In this document: positions 33,268 through 43,463 of the stretch, piece after piece
Layout: every line of letters begins with the position of its first letter
How positions within the stretch are numbered: position 1 is the stretch's first letter
Source: Zea mays
Taxonomy: Eukaryota > Streptophyta > Magnoliopsida > Poales > Poaceae
Length of the DNA stretch: 64,000 nt
Direction: 5' to 3'
NCBI RefSeq assembly: GCF_902167145.1
Contig: NC_050102.1
Location: 13,950,850 to 14,014,849, forward strand
The notes under the pieces: generated by a model
Told to the model about the DNA's origin: nothing
The model's input: the letters and a program-made list of their open reading frames with translations, nothing else
The model's database searches: none
Position numbers and translations under genes: made by a program

Positions 33268-35051
33268 GCTCCCTAGTCCTCACCCTAAAATGTTGATAGC
33301 TCGTCCCTTCATGTTCATGTCTCGTCTCTCCCTTCATCATCCATGTCAGTGTCATCATTTATCTCTCGTCATCTTGTTCGTCTTTGGTGTCATCTTCACC
33401 GTTGGTCTGTTGGATGCTATAGATCTCCTCTTATCCTCCTCTCTCGTACCGTCGTCTTTATCGTGGCCTCTATGACAGTCACCTTCCACTGTTGTGGCCT
33501 CTCTTGTTGTCTTTCTCGTCTCCGGTGATCTATCCACCACCTGATTCTGCACATCTCCTCTCGGATCTCATCCTCCCCATCTCTTATCCTATCGTACTAA
33601 CATACTCCCATCTTCCCTAAACCCTTGATCTCATCGATTACTGTTAGTTAGGGTGGTGCTCCTGTCGTAGCGGATCATCATCTCTACCTCTCTAGCTCTA
33701 GGCCCCGGTTGTGCAGGTATGTTTCAAAAACCAAACCCATATATCTCTACGTCAAAATCCTGGATCCCTAATCCAATCTTGTTTTATGTTTGCCATTGGT
33801 TGCAAATTGTCGGTTGATGCATGTGTCGTGATGGTGTTGTATGTGTCATTGTGGTACAAGGCTAAGAGGAGAAGATGTGGTTCAACCGTTACAGTGACCA
33901 TGGATGATGACGATGTCGTCTACCCTATAACCATCAATAAAGGCCTTATTGTGGTAGGGCTGACCCATGACGTCATCGACGACATGGGTGACGCTACTGC
34001 TACCTTGTTTGGTAGCAATGTTGCTTTGATTAACTCAGAGGCTTTGATGGCTAGTCATGTCATGGGCTCTAATGACCATGAATCACTCACGAAAAGTGGC
34101 ACTAGTAAGCGTCCCTGATCTGTCGTCTGGAATGGCTTAACTAAAGTGTTTGAAACTACGAATGGGAAATTTTTTCATGTTATTGAAATTTACAAATTAT
34201 GTAAGTCTAAGTTGTGTCCAATCTAATTTTGGCACTAGACACATTTGCTTAGGCATAAAAATCGTGTTAGAAGTCTGATCATGTTGTTATGGTGTATAAT
34301 AGGCTTGCTTTAAATCCTGATGGATCCCTTAGAAACTAGGAATATAAAGTTGATGTTACTAGGTTTGAGTTATGTCATTTGATTGCCAGACTTGATCTTC
34401 CTTTAGCAATAGCTAGCATAGAGGCCCAGGTCGATTATATTCTGTGTGCTCAAAACCCTAGATATATATGCTAGAATATCTAGATTTATCACAACTAGGG
34501 ACCTAGTTAGGCTATAAATAAAAAAATGTGATCACTTTAAAGATGTTTTCCTAGTGTTGTCTTTTGTTGCTCTCAGGTAGCGATAAGGAAGATTATATTA
34601 CTATTGTTGCTCATTTTATCGCCGTTGAATGGCCTATATGTGATCAGGTACAAATTATGTTGCCCATATGGGGCCAGGGGAGATGAAAAAGAAAAATCTA
34701 TCGTTTGCCCCTAGGGCTGGGGCACGGGTGAGACGAGGCTGGCCTCATGCGAAGTCCGGACGGTATTCGGTCGTGTGAACACTCGTCTCCTCTCGTTGAC
34801 CTTACGCTACGTCAATGCCCACGCCCGCGGTGCTCACCCCCCCGAGATACGTGCAATATTTGATCGAGGCGTCATGCCCTTTACCAAGATAGACGGTTTT
34901 ATATGTGTGGCAGGTATAAAGTTTAACTGTATCGTCTCTAGTGATCTATCCACCGCCTTATCTTGCACATCTCCTCTCGGATCTCATCCTCCCCATCTCT
35001 TATCCTATCGTACTATCATACTCCCATCTTCCCTAAACCATTGATCTCATC
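33268..35051. other. Unassigned 1.8-kb segment between Huck and element B
   Basis: This was the sequence next to the Huck target site and is now bounded on the right by element B. It contains a 119-bp direct repeat at 33517-33635 and 34933-35051 and a 135-residue frame at 33711-34118 that I do not recognise. It may be part of an older degraded retroelement. Confidence 0.5.
33517..35051. repeat. Pair of 119-bp direct repeats flanking about 1.3 kb
   Basis: Copies at 33517-33635 and 34933-35051 have equal length. They share CGTCTC(C/T), GTGATCTATCCACC, GCACATCTCCTCTCGGATCT and ATACTCCCATCTTCCC, with a few substitutions. The right copy ends exactly where element B begins (TCATC|TGTC). Confidence 0.85.
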
Positions 35052-35290
35052 TGTCAGAGAGCAAATCTCCGGCCGGGTGGCGGAGTGCACCCACCCTAAA
35101 TCCTAAGATGAGGAGGGGCCTAAGCGTTTTGCTTGTTAGTCGGGAAAACGGGAAGAACACAAGAACACACAAGGATTTAGAGTGGTTCGAGCCGCCGGAG
35201 CGTAACACCCTACTCCATTGTGTGATGTATTGCTCGCGAGCTTGTATGAACTTGTGAGTGTCTGAGTGAGCCTAAGATTGGATCTGTTTG
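35052..35290 (-). repeat. Element B left LTR (its 3' LTR), first segment
   Basis: It starts TGTCAGAGAGCAAATCTCC and runs to the GTTTG at 35286-35290. That GTTTG is duplicated at 51530-51534 by the insertion of element C. It is clearly homologous to 57260-57498 in the right LTR. Confidence 0.88.
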
Positions 35291-35973
35291 TGTTGGGGGC
35301 CTTCGGCTTCCGAAGGTCCTCAAAAACATGATTTGATAATGTTTTCCAAAGTGAAATATGTAAACAGGTGTCTTCGGAATCGGGTCATGAGCATACAAGA
35401 GCATAGTCAGGACGAAGCTTGAGCGAGACGAAAGGTGATTATGACAAAGGACAAGGCGATCACGAAGCTGTGCGCAGGAAAGCTTCGGCACGACAGCAGA
35501 AAAGGGGAACCGACTTAAAGATGAAAAGGCAAATCAAACCTCGAAGAATTACTATAGAGTTATTAGCAAATGTAAAGGGCATGAATGTAATTCTACATGG
35601 GCTGCGTCCCTTGCCTATAAATAGATGAACAGTACTCCCGTACTGTTCACGCTGACTTGGCATTCGCTTTTTGCATCACGCCTGTACCCTTACTTTCCGT
35701 CAAACCGAAGGTACATCTATAATTTGTCATTATAAATATGGTAATGCAAATAAAATTAAGTTATGATAATGTTTATATTATGATTCATATTTCGTATATG
35801 AATTCTTTCTCATCATTTATTGTGCTTACGAAGGTTTTTCCTTCACAACCTTCGTCCGGAATTCATTATATCCGAAGGGTAATAATGTCCCAAAGGACGA
35901 AGGGCTTTAACATTTAACATTTTTCATGTTGCCTTGTTCTTAACTCTTAGCATTTGAGAACAAGTCCCCAACA
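35291..35973 (+). repeat. Element C 5' LTR
   Basis: It is 683 bp. A TATA box (TATAAATA) lies at 35616-35623. A perfect 9-bp inverted repeat GAACAGTAC / GTACTGTTC (35627-35635 and 35640-35648) follows directly. CTTCGG-type words are frequent. Confidence 0.92.
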
Positions 35974-35993
35974 TTGGCGCCCACCTCCGGTGA
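35974..35993 (+). other. Element C primer-binding site region
   Basis: TTGGCGCCCACCTCCGGTG follows the 5' LTR. It shares the TTGGCGC start with the Huck and B sites and then diverges. Confidence 0.65.
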
Positions 35994-36047
35994 ACTCACT
36001 TCCACTCTCTGAGTTTTGAACACCTTCGGCAAGCATAGACCTTCGTC

Positions 36048-37469
36048 ATGCCGCCAAAGAAAGCTTCAGCAACAGGGGTTGCAGCTCTGCAACCGCTGGA
36101 TCCCAACCAGGAGACCCTCTCTCTTCGGGAGGCCCGAAGCCAGAAGAGGAAGGCCACTAGCCCAATGCCTCAGGAGGATGAATTGGATCAAGAGATCAGA
36201 GATATGGAGATGCTTCATCAGCAGGTGCAAAGGAAGAAGGAAAAGATGGCTAGGCTAGCTGACCTGCAAAGGCAGATAGACGAAGCCTCTGAAGAAGTTC
36301 GCCATCTTACTCAAGATGAGCAGAACCGAAGGCCTCAGCACAGAGAGCTTCATCAGGAGGGCTTCTTCAACGAAGATGACTGGTATGAAAATTTCCATCA
36401 TGGAAATTTTGCTTTTGATGATGCTTCTCCTCTATCAGCAGAACTGCAGACTACACCTTGGCCCCCGTCCTACAAGCCACCCCAACTCCCCATGTACGAT
36501 GACCATTCAGACCCGAAGCAGTTTCTGATGAGCTACGAAGCAACAATATCTTCCTATGGTGGCAATACTGCAGTCATGGCGAAGTCTTTCGTCATGGCTG
36601 TCAAGAATGTTGCACAAACCTGGTACTCCTCCCTTCGGCCAGGAACAATCACATCATGGCAGAAGCTGAAGGATATGCTGATCACCAGTTTCCAAGGGTT
36701 TCAAACGAAGCCAGTCACCGCTCAAGCTTTATTCCAGTGCACCCAAGATCACGAAGAATATCTTCAGGCTTATGTCCGAAGATTCTTGCGCCTGAGGGCA
36801 CAAGCGCCAACAGTGCCCAATGAAATTGTCATTGAGGCCATGATTAAGGGGCTTCGGCTGGGACCTTCAGCCCAATACTTTGCCAGGAAACCCCCTCAGA
36901 CTCTGGAGAATTTGCTTCAGAAGATGGATGAATACATCCGCGCTGACAATGACTTTCGACAGAGAAGGGAGGAAGCTTACAGATTCTCTGAAATAGCCAG
37001 GGGCTTCGGAGGAAGGTTTCATCCTAGACACGTCAGATCGATTCATTCCACCCAGAATGATGACAGAGGAAGCCAGCAGCAGAGGCCGCAATATTCCTCC
37101 CAGGCTTCCCAGGCTTCGGGGCAGCAACAGAGTTATCCCCGGCCTCCAGCTCCAAGGGGCAGAGGTGCCAGGGGCTTCGGAGGAAGATTTGGGGATCATC
37201 CAAGGAAAATTTATTGCTTATTCTGTGGTGAGGACAAGGGCCACACAACCAGGATGTGCCACGTCACCATCCAGAAACAAAAAGAAATAGCAGAAGCTGC
37301 AGCCCAACAGACTCAGCCGAAGCAAGTCATGCATACTGCTTCATACCACTCGCCTTATATCCCAGAGTATGTGGGTAACCACCCTGCAGCTTCTGTTGCT
37401 TCGGCAAGTCAATCTCAGGCATCTTGGCAACAGCTTCCACCTCCACCACCAATGCAACGAGGCCAGTAG
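36048..37469 (+). CDS. Element C gag polyprotein (Zeon type), intact frame
   Basis: This is a 473-residue uninterrupted frame from the first ATG after the primer site. The N-terminus is basic (MPPKKASATG). A charged coiled-coil-prone helix spans about residues 40-100. The retrotransposon gag core follows (AVMAKSFVMAVKNVAQTWYS to LRLGPSAQYFARKPPQTLEN). An Arg/Gly/Gln-rich stretch leads to one zinc knuckle CLFCGEDKGHTTRMC, which has five residues between the second Cys and the His instead of the usual four. Gag forms the particle that packages the RNA. No protease follows, so processing would depend on a partner. It is the only intact retroelement frame of this length in the window besides the gag of element D. 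Confidence 0.9.
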   Translation: MPPKKASATGVAALQPLDPNQETLSLREARSQKRKATSPMPQEDELDQEIRDMEMLHQQVQRKKEKMARLADLQRQIDEASEEVRHLTQDEQNRRPQHRELHQEGFFNEDDWYENFHHGNFAFDDASPLSAELQTTPWPPSYKPPQLPMYDDHSDPKQFLMSYEATISSYGGNTAVMAKSFVMAVKNVAQTWYSSLRPGTITSWQKLKDMLITSFQGFQTKPVTAQALFQCTQDHEEYLQAYVRRFLRLRAQAPTVPNEIVIEAMIKGLRLGPSAQYFARKPPQTLENLLQKMDEYIRADNDFRQRREEAYRFSEIARGFGGRFHPRHVRSIHSTQNDDRGSQQQRPQYSSQASQASGQQQSYPRPPAPRGRGARGFGGRFGDHPRKIYCLFCGEDKGHTTRMCHVTIQKQKEIAEAAAQQTQPKQVMHTASYHSPYIPEYVGNHPAASVASASQSQASWQQLPPPPPMQRGQ

Positions 37470-37856
37470 CCAGAAGGGAGTCAGCATACTCAACACCAAC
37501 GAGACTACAGAGAAGAGTCCGAAGCTCGCACAGTCAATAGTACTGTGCCAGAATCGAAGCACATTTATTGACAAATATCCTACCTCGACAGCAGTTTTTG
37601 CATTCAGTATCATTTTCTTTTCAATAAGGAACAATTATTGAAAGTCTAAGTGTTTTTTGTCGTTTTCAATTTCTTGTAATAGCTTCGCCTTTGCTATAGT
37701 ACAAGTATATCTTCTCCACAGAATAACAGAGCCCAAAAAGTTGCCGAAGCATAAAAACTTATGATTACGGTGTGAATCTTCGAAATAACAAAAGTCGTTC
37801 CTAAGGAGCGCAGTGTAAGTTTTCTGCTCAAAAGTCATTCCGAAGGGAATGCAGAG

Positions 37857-38060
37857 CTTACAGCGAAAAATAAACGCTGGTTCCGCTGAAAGTAAAAGGC
37901 GAAGAAGCTCTTAAGGGAGGCTTACAGCGAAAAAAAACGCCGATTCCGCTGAAAGTAAAAGGCGAAGAAGCTCCTAAGGGAGGCTTACAGCGAAAAATAA
38001 ACGCTGATTCCGCTGAAGTAAAAGGCGAAGAAGCTCCTAAGGGAGGCTTACAGTGAAAAA
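37857..38060 (+). repeat. ~63-bp tandem repeat in element C, three full units plus a partial
   Basis: Units start at 37857, 37921, 37984 and 38047 with CTTACAGCGAAAAA. Each contains CGCTGAAAGTAAAAGGCGAA. They lie between gag and the antisense gene and are non-coding in the sense direction. Confidence 0.88.
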
Positions 38061-38504
38061 ACATCGATCTTCGGCAAATATCATTCCGCATAACATCACA
38101 TCATCACATCATTTGCATAGCATAACATCATACATCATATTGCATCAACGACGCAAGAAGGGGGTCTCAGTATTGATATTCGAAGATTGTTTCGAAGAAA
38201 TAGTGCCAGGGCACAAAAATAGTTATTGAAGAACTATACCTTCGTCAAACTATACCTTGGTTATTGATTTTACGAGGATTGGTTACTGATTTTATGAGAA
38301 CACGGATATTATTTACGTAGCATGAAAAGAAGGGAAGGTGTTTTTTCGCCGAAGGCTCAAAAACGGTATGTATGTGAAGTTTCATGCATCGTAAAGAATA
38401 GAACCATAAATAGCTTATATATTACATTCAAAGTTACAAAATATTACAAATATTACACATGTTCCTCGACAAACATTACATTCTAAATGTTTTTACAATA
38501 ACAT

Positions 38505-41500
38505 CTAATCTTCCCTTAGAACTACTTCTGCAGCTTCGTTTAGTAGCTGATCAACAACTTTATCCATGATGGCTTCGGCCATTTTTCTAATTTTGTCGCC
38601 CCCCTTCACGTGGGGGTCCGCCGACGGCTCGGCAGGCTCTGAGGAAGGAGAAAGTACGACTATGTTACAAAACGTAAACAAGCTCGAAATCAAAAAGTTA
38701 CAGCAAAGAGCCAAAAACCACTAGTCAATACCTATTTGCCCTTCGACATCTGCACTTTTCTCAGCGGCCTCTACTACTTTTCTAGCGTCATGAATGCCTT
38801 TCTCGCTTTTTCGTATGATTTCTTGGGCCATTTCCCGGCCACCATTGTCCTAGATGTCGGTGAAAAATTTTCCACCGACCAGGCTCGCTTCGGCCGAGGG
38901 GTCTTTTATATCTTCAGAGGATAAGGCGGTTTCGGATTGTGCCAAGAATTTCACATGGTCACAACCTTTTCTCACCAAAATAGTGGCAATCCCCCTGGCA
39001 CCCGAAAAGGCACATATGTCTCCACGACTATTCAAAATTTCTTCAAAGGCTTCAGCTTCGTGGCTGATCCATCCAATTGGGCCTTTGGGGTCACCCCTTA
39101 TGAAGTTCTTCTCACTTGAGAATGCGCCAACGCTGGCGAAGCTGGTTCTTACTTTCTTAACACATTCTATAGATTTTTCATAGCATCTTTTCTTGGATGC
39201 ACGAAGCTCTTCAACGTTTTTTTTCCAAATGATTTGCCCATTGTTCACTGATTTCTCGTTTTGTTTCTTCAAGTGTGCGTTCCTCTTTAGTTCTGGCTAG
39301 TTGTTTTCGAAGATCTTCAATTTCACGCTTCTGAGCCTCAGCTTGAGCTTTAAAAGTAGCTTTGTCTTCTTTTATTCTATTTACCAATGAATATAATATT
39401 TTATCTTTTTCGAGACCTTCGTTCCTTAGTTCAATTACTTCGGAACGAAGGTTGCTCAGGGTCATAACACACCCTTCATCTTCGGCATCTTTTTGAGCCC
39501 CGAGGGCATTGCTAAGTATAAGGCCCTGCAAAAAAATGTGTGTGTGTCAATAAGTTTAAGCAAATGAAAAATTTTGGTTTCAAGAAATAACACAAAGACC
39601 TCATTTTTGCACCTTTAAGCTATTGTACGCCAAGCTGTCGGCCAGCTTGTTTTTCGACAACACCGAGAGCCCGTCTTCTAATGTTGGGAATCCGAAGCTC
39701 TTGCTCATCTCCCGACAGACAGAAATCTCCTTGCTGTCAGGGATACAATACAAGAAGTCTTCTTCTCCGCTGCCGTTGAATATCAACGCCCCCTTTGGAT
39801 ATTTCAGTTTTTGGGCATAAAACTGAGCCTCTTGCTTTTCTTTTACAGTCAACTCTTTCCCCGAGGCATGTCGTAAAATATAATCAAAAGCTTCGGAAAA
39901 TGCTTCGGGGGCGGTAGTGCCAGTTTCTTCAGCCAAAATATGTTATGTTGTTTCTGTTGCTTCGGCTCCCAAGGATTTCACCTCGGCGGGCTCTGAAGGC
40001 CCAGCTTCAGTTTCAGCTTGGTGCTTTGAAGCTTCGGCACCAAAGGCTTTGATTTGCACTTCGGAAGTTTCGGCAATTTTCTTCGGAGTAGTGCTTGAAG
40101 ACTTTATTGTCTCCAATACATCCAGTACGTTAACCATTCTTTTCCTCTTGGGGGTCGTCATCGGCATTGGCATTGGCACCTCAATTCTTGCTGAAGGACT
40201 TAGAATTTCCGATGTCTTTGTTTCTTCAGCCCTCGGTTCTTCTATTTTTTCCGTCACCAGCACTTTGGCTGGCCCTTCAATATTCGGCAGGAGAGTTGGC
40301 TCCTTGCCTTCGGTGGCCGAAGAGGTCTCACCGACAAACTCAGGCACTGTGGCCGGTTCAATATAGCGTGGCCGGTGTGTGAGAACCTTCATCTTTTTCC
40401 TCTTCGGCGCCGGCTCACTAGGAGCGGCTGAAGCTACTTCCTTCGCAGAAGATGTATTCTTTCTTTTTTGACCCCGTGTTGGATAACGGTAGTCGGGGTA
40501 GACAAACCCAATTGCATCAAATACTCGGTTGAGTCTCTTCTTCTTTCGGCCTCCGAAGGCCGCAGATAGTGCAGTGTCTTCCGCCTTCAAGTATAATCCA
40601 AGCAGTTCATCACTTATGGCCTCAATACTTTTCAGCCAGTCATCATCTGGCTCGACGAACTTATCTCCATATTTGAATGTGTATTTTAGCCTAACTAGTC
40701 CACCTTCGTCAGGTTCCCTGACAGTTTCCTTCGGCACTTCCCATTTTTCTGCAAGTGGCCATACTCTGAAGGCAATATGTTCTTGGATCAAATCCCTTGT
40801 CCCAATAAAAGAGCAAACCACGCCGAAGGCTCTTTGGCATTCTTCGGCTGCTTCATCCATTTCCACCTTCAGCCTCCGGAGGCCGAAGCGCTGCCAGATA
40901 GGGCGCATAATGATATCTTTAATATCCTCTCGTGTTTTCAAATCATTTTTCACATAAAACCATTTCGTCATCCAGTCGCCGGGCCATCTCTTTCGAAAGG
41001 TTGGCATAGGACAGCTTGACCCAGATCGGGCACCGAAGATGTAGCAGCCAAAATTGTTGTGATACTGCTCTTTACCCCAGGGTTTTGTCTCATACAATAG
41101 CTCATGTATATTGCAAAAACTCTTTGCATTTGGCTCCAAGCCTTGGCTCTTCACGGCCCAGACAAAGATTCCCATCCTTATAATGGCTTCGGGCGTAATT
41201 TGATGTAGGTAGATTCGATAAATCTTCAAAACTTCAACCACAAATTTGCTTAATGGAAGCCGGAGCCCAGCCTTGAAAAAGCTTCGGAAGATAACAACTT
41301 CATTCTCTTCGGGAGTAGGCACGGTCCTCTCTCCGTCATCAGCCCGTACAATAGACATGTCCCGAAAATACCTTCCCCTCATATTATCAAGATGACTCTG
41401 TTTAATAGTTGATTTTCCAAAAACTGAATGGCTTGGTCGCCAGGGTCGATCTTCGGAGTCTTCTCCACCACTTTCCACATCATAACTGTCGCTATCGCCA

Positions 41501-41640
41501 GTATCTTCAGACAAACCTTCCAAAATCTCCTTGGTAATCTTTTCTGTATTTGTCTTTGCCATTAATTCAAGAAAACCAAGATTCTTCTCTTCAGAAAGGC
41601 TCAACCCCGACGCAGCGGCAGCTTTCTTGTCTTCAGACAT
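38505..41640 (-). pseudogene. Antisense gene of element C (plant transposon-associated protein, PF04195-like), spliced and broken
   Basis: The first frame (41640-39943, 565 residues) starts MSEDKKAAAASGLSLSEEKN. It carries the conserved central block VPTPEENEVVIFRSFFKAGL, LPLSKFVVEVLKIYRIYLHQ and WYVKN-like elements of the plant 'putative gypsy type transposon' family. A single TAA at 39945-39943 stops it, but the same frame continues to 39613. There a GT donor and an acceptor ending TTTTTTGCAG (39530-39526) define an 87-bp intron. The next exon from 39525 encodes a coiled coil (EVIELRNEGLEKDKILYSLV). A frame change in an A run near 39,217 leads into the 38,850-39,272 frame. The function is unknown; such antisense frames are known from several Tat-lineage elements. 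Confidence 0.72.
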
Positions 41641-41780
41641 CTTGAAAATGCTGAGAAGGTGCTCTCAAAGCCGAAGCTTAAAAATTTAAAAAGCCAACCA
41701 AATGTTGGTGCGCAAGAGCTAAAAATTGGGTAAGCAAGAACATATAGCAAGAAAGCGTGCCAAATGAACCCGTGGTGAGT

Positions 41781-41792
41781 TCTTATTTATAC
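41781..41792 (-). promoter_or_regulatory. TATA box of the element C antisense gene
   Basis: The minus strand reads GTATAAATAAGA about 140 bases upstream of the antisense ATG and about 155 bases inside the 3' LTR boundary. This gives the antisense gene its own core promoter, separate from the LTR. Confidence 0.65.
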
Positions 41793-41946
41793 GCCTAGCG
41801 TGCTGAGAGCTGGAGGGTCCCGCTTGTCAGTGACTGTTGCTATTCTAGCAAAGGGAAGGTGTTTTTTCGGACCTTCGGCTTAAGGCCTTCGTCCATATCG
41901 CAATATAAATTCATCATTCTAATAAATTAATATTGCGAGGGGCTAC

Positions 41947-42127
41947 TGTTGGGGGCCTTCGGCTTTCGAAGGTCCTCAAAAACATGATTTGACAATGTTT
42001 TCCAAAGTGAAATATGTAAACAGGTGTCTTTGGAATCGGGTCATGAGCATACAAGAGCATAGTCAGGACGAAGCTTGAGCGAGACGAAAGGTGATTATGA
42101 CGAAGGACAAGGTGATCACGAAGCTGT
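41947..42127 (+). repeat. Element C 3' LTR, first segment
   Basis: It starts TGTTGGGGGCCTTCGGC after a G-rich AGGGGCTAC tract and matches the start of the 5' LTR. It stops at GCTGT (42123-42127), where element D is inserted. Confidence 0.92.
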
Positions 42128-43393
42128 TGAAAGGGAAATGTGCCCTTGGGCCATTTCTAAGTATTTTGGTGATTGAGTGCCAACGCAAGTGCTTTTGTGT
42201 TAATCTATGCAAAGTGGTGGACAAAGTGCAAATCATGTCAAAAGGTATGTTTCTAGACTTAGTACATTGTTTATGGACTAATGTATTGTGTCTAAGTGCT
42301 GGAAACAGGAAAAATTGAATTGAAAATGAGATGGCTAAGTTCTGTCAAAGTCAGAGCAGTCTGGGTGCACCGGACTGTCCCGTGGTGCACCGGACAGTGT
42401 CCGGTGGTGCACCGGACAATGTCCGTTGCGCCAGGCTGGCTCGAGCGAACTGGCCGCTCACGGGAATTCATCGGCGACGTACGAATATAATTCACCGGAC
42501 TGTCCGGTGTGCACCGGACTTGTCCGATGAGCCAACGGTCGGCTGCGCGATCTGCGCAAGACACGTGGCCGAGCCAACGGTCGGGAGGGGGCACCGGACA
42601 GTGTCCGGTGTGCCAACGGCTCCCAGGCGCCAACGGTCGGTTTCGCCAGGAAAGGAAAGAAATCCGCCCCGGACAGTGTCCGGTGTGCACCGGACAGTGT
42701 CCGGTGTGCACCGGACTGTCCGGTGCACCAGGCGACAGAAGGCAAGATTTGCCTTCCTGGAATGCTCTCAACGGCTTCTAGCTGGCTTGGGGCTATAAAA
42801 GGGACCCCTAGGCTCATGGAGGAGAACACCAAGCATCCTCTAAGCATTCCTAAGCACTAAGACATCAATTCCGCGCCTTTGATTCTTTGCGATAGCAATT
42901 AGAGCTCTAGTCGAGTTGTGAACTCATTAAGTCGTGTTGAGAGCTCTTGTTGCGACTTGTGTGCGTGGTGTTGCTGTGATTTCTTGTCTTGAGTGTGTTG
43001 CTTATCCCTCTCTTACTCCGTGCTTCTTTGTGAACATCAAAAGTGTAAGGGCGAGAGGCTCCAAGTTGTGGAGATTCCTCGCGAACGGGATAAGAAAAGA
43101 AAAGCAAAATACCGTGGTATTCAAGTTGATCATTGGATCACTTGAGAGGAGTTGAGTGCAACTCTCATCCGTTGGGACGCCACAACGTGGAGTAGGCAAG
43201 TTTTGTACTTGGCCGAACTACGAGATAAACCACTATGTCATCTCTGTGTTGATCTCTTTGTGGTTATCGTGTTGTGCAAGTTCTCCTTTCTAGCCACTTG
43301 GCGATTATTGTGCTAACACTTAACCAAGTTTTTGTGGCTTAAGTTTCAAGTTTCACAGGATCACCTATTCACCCCCCCCTCTAGGTGCTCTCA
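42128..43393 (+). repeat. Element D 5' LTR
   Basis: It is 1,266 bp. A TATA box (TATAAAAG) lies at 42794-42801. Between about 42,365 and 42,730 there are many copies of palindromes such as CACCGGACAGTGTCCGGTG and CACCGGACTGTCCGGTG. The first ~230 bases show no difference from the 3' LTR, and most length differences fall in the palindrome array. Confidence 0.93.
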
Positions 43394-43395
43394 AT

Positions 43396-43408
43396 TGGTA
43401 TCGGAGCC
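43396..43408 (+). other. Element D primer-binding site
   Basis: TGGTATCGGAGCC follows the LTR by two bases. It is close to the complement of the initiator methionine tRNA 3' end (TGGTATCAGAGC). Confidence 0.8.
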
Positions 43409-43463
43409 GTTCTCTTCAAGTAGGGACTAATCGCCCGAAGAGATAGATCCTAAGGGAAAGGGG

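Noticed and set aside
33711..34118. 135-residue frame as a gene
   Set aside because: No domain, no promoter and no conserved features were seen; it lies in a segment that looks like repeat debris.
42365..42730. Palindrome array in the Sirevirus LTR as a CRISPR or satellite
   Set aside because: Irregular spacing, location upstream of the LTR TATA box, and the same motifs in the second LTR identify it as part of the LTR.
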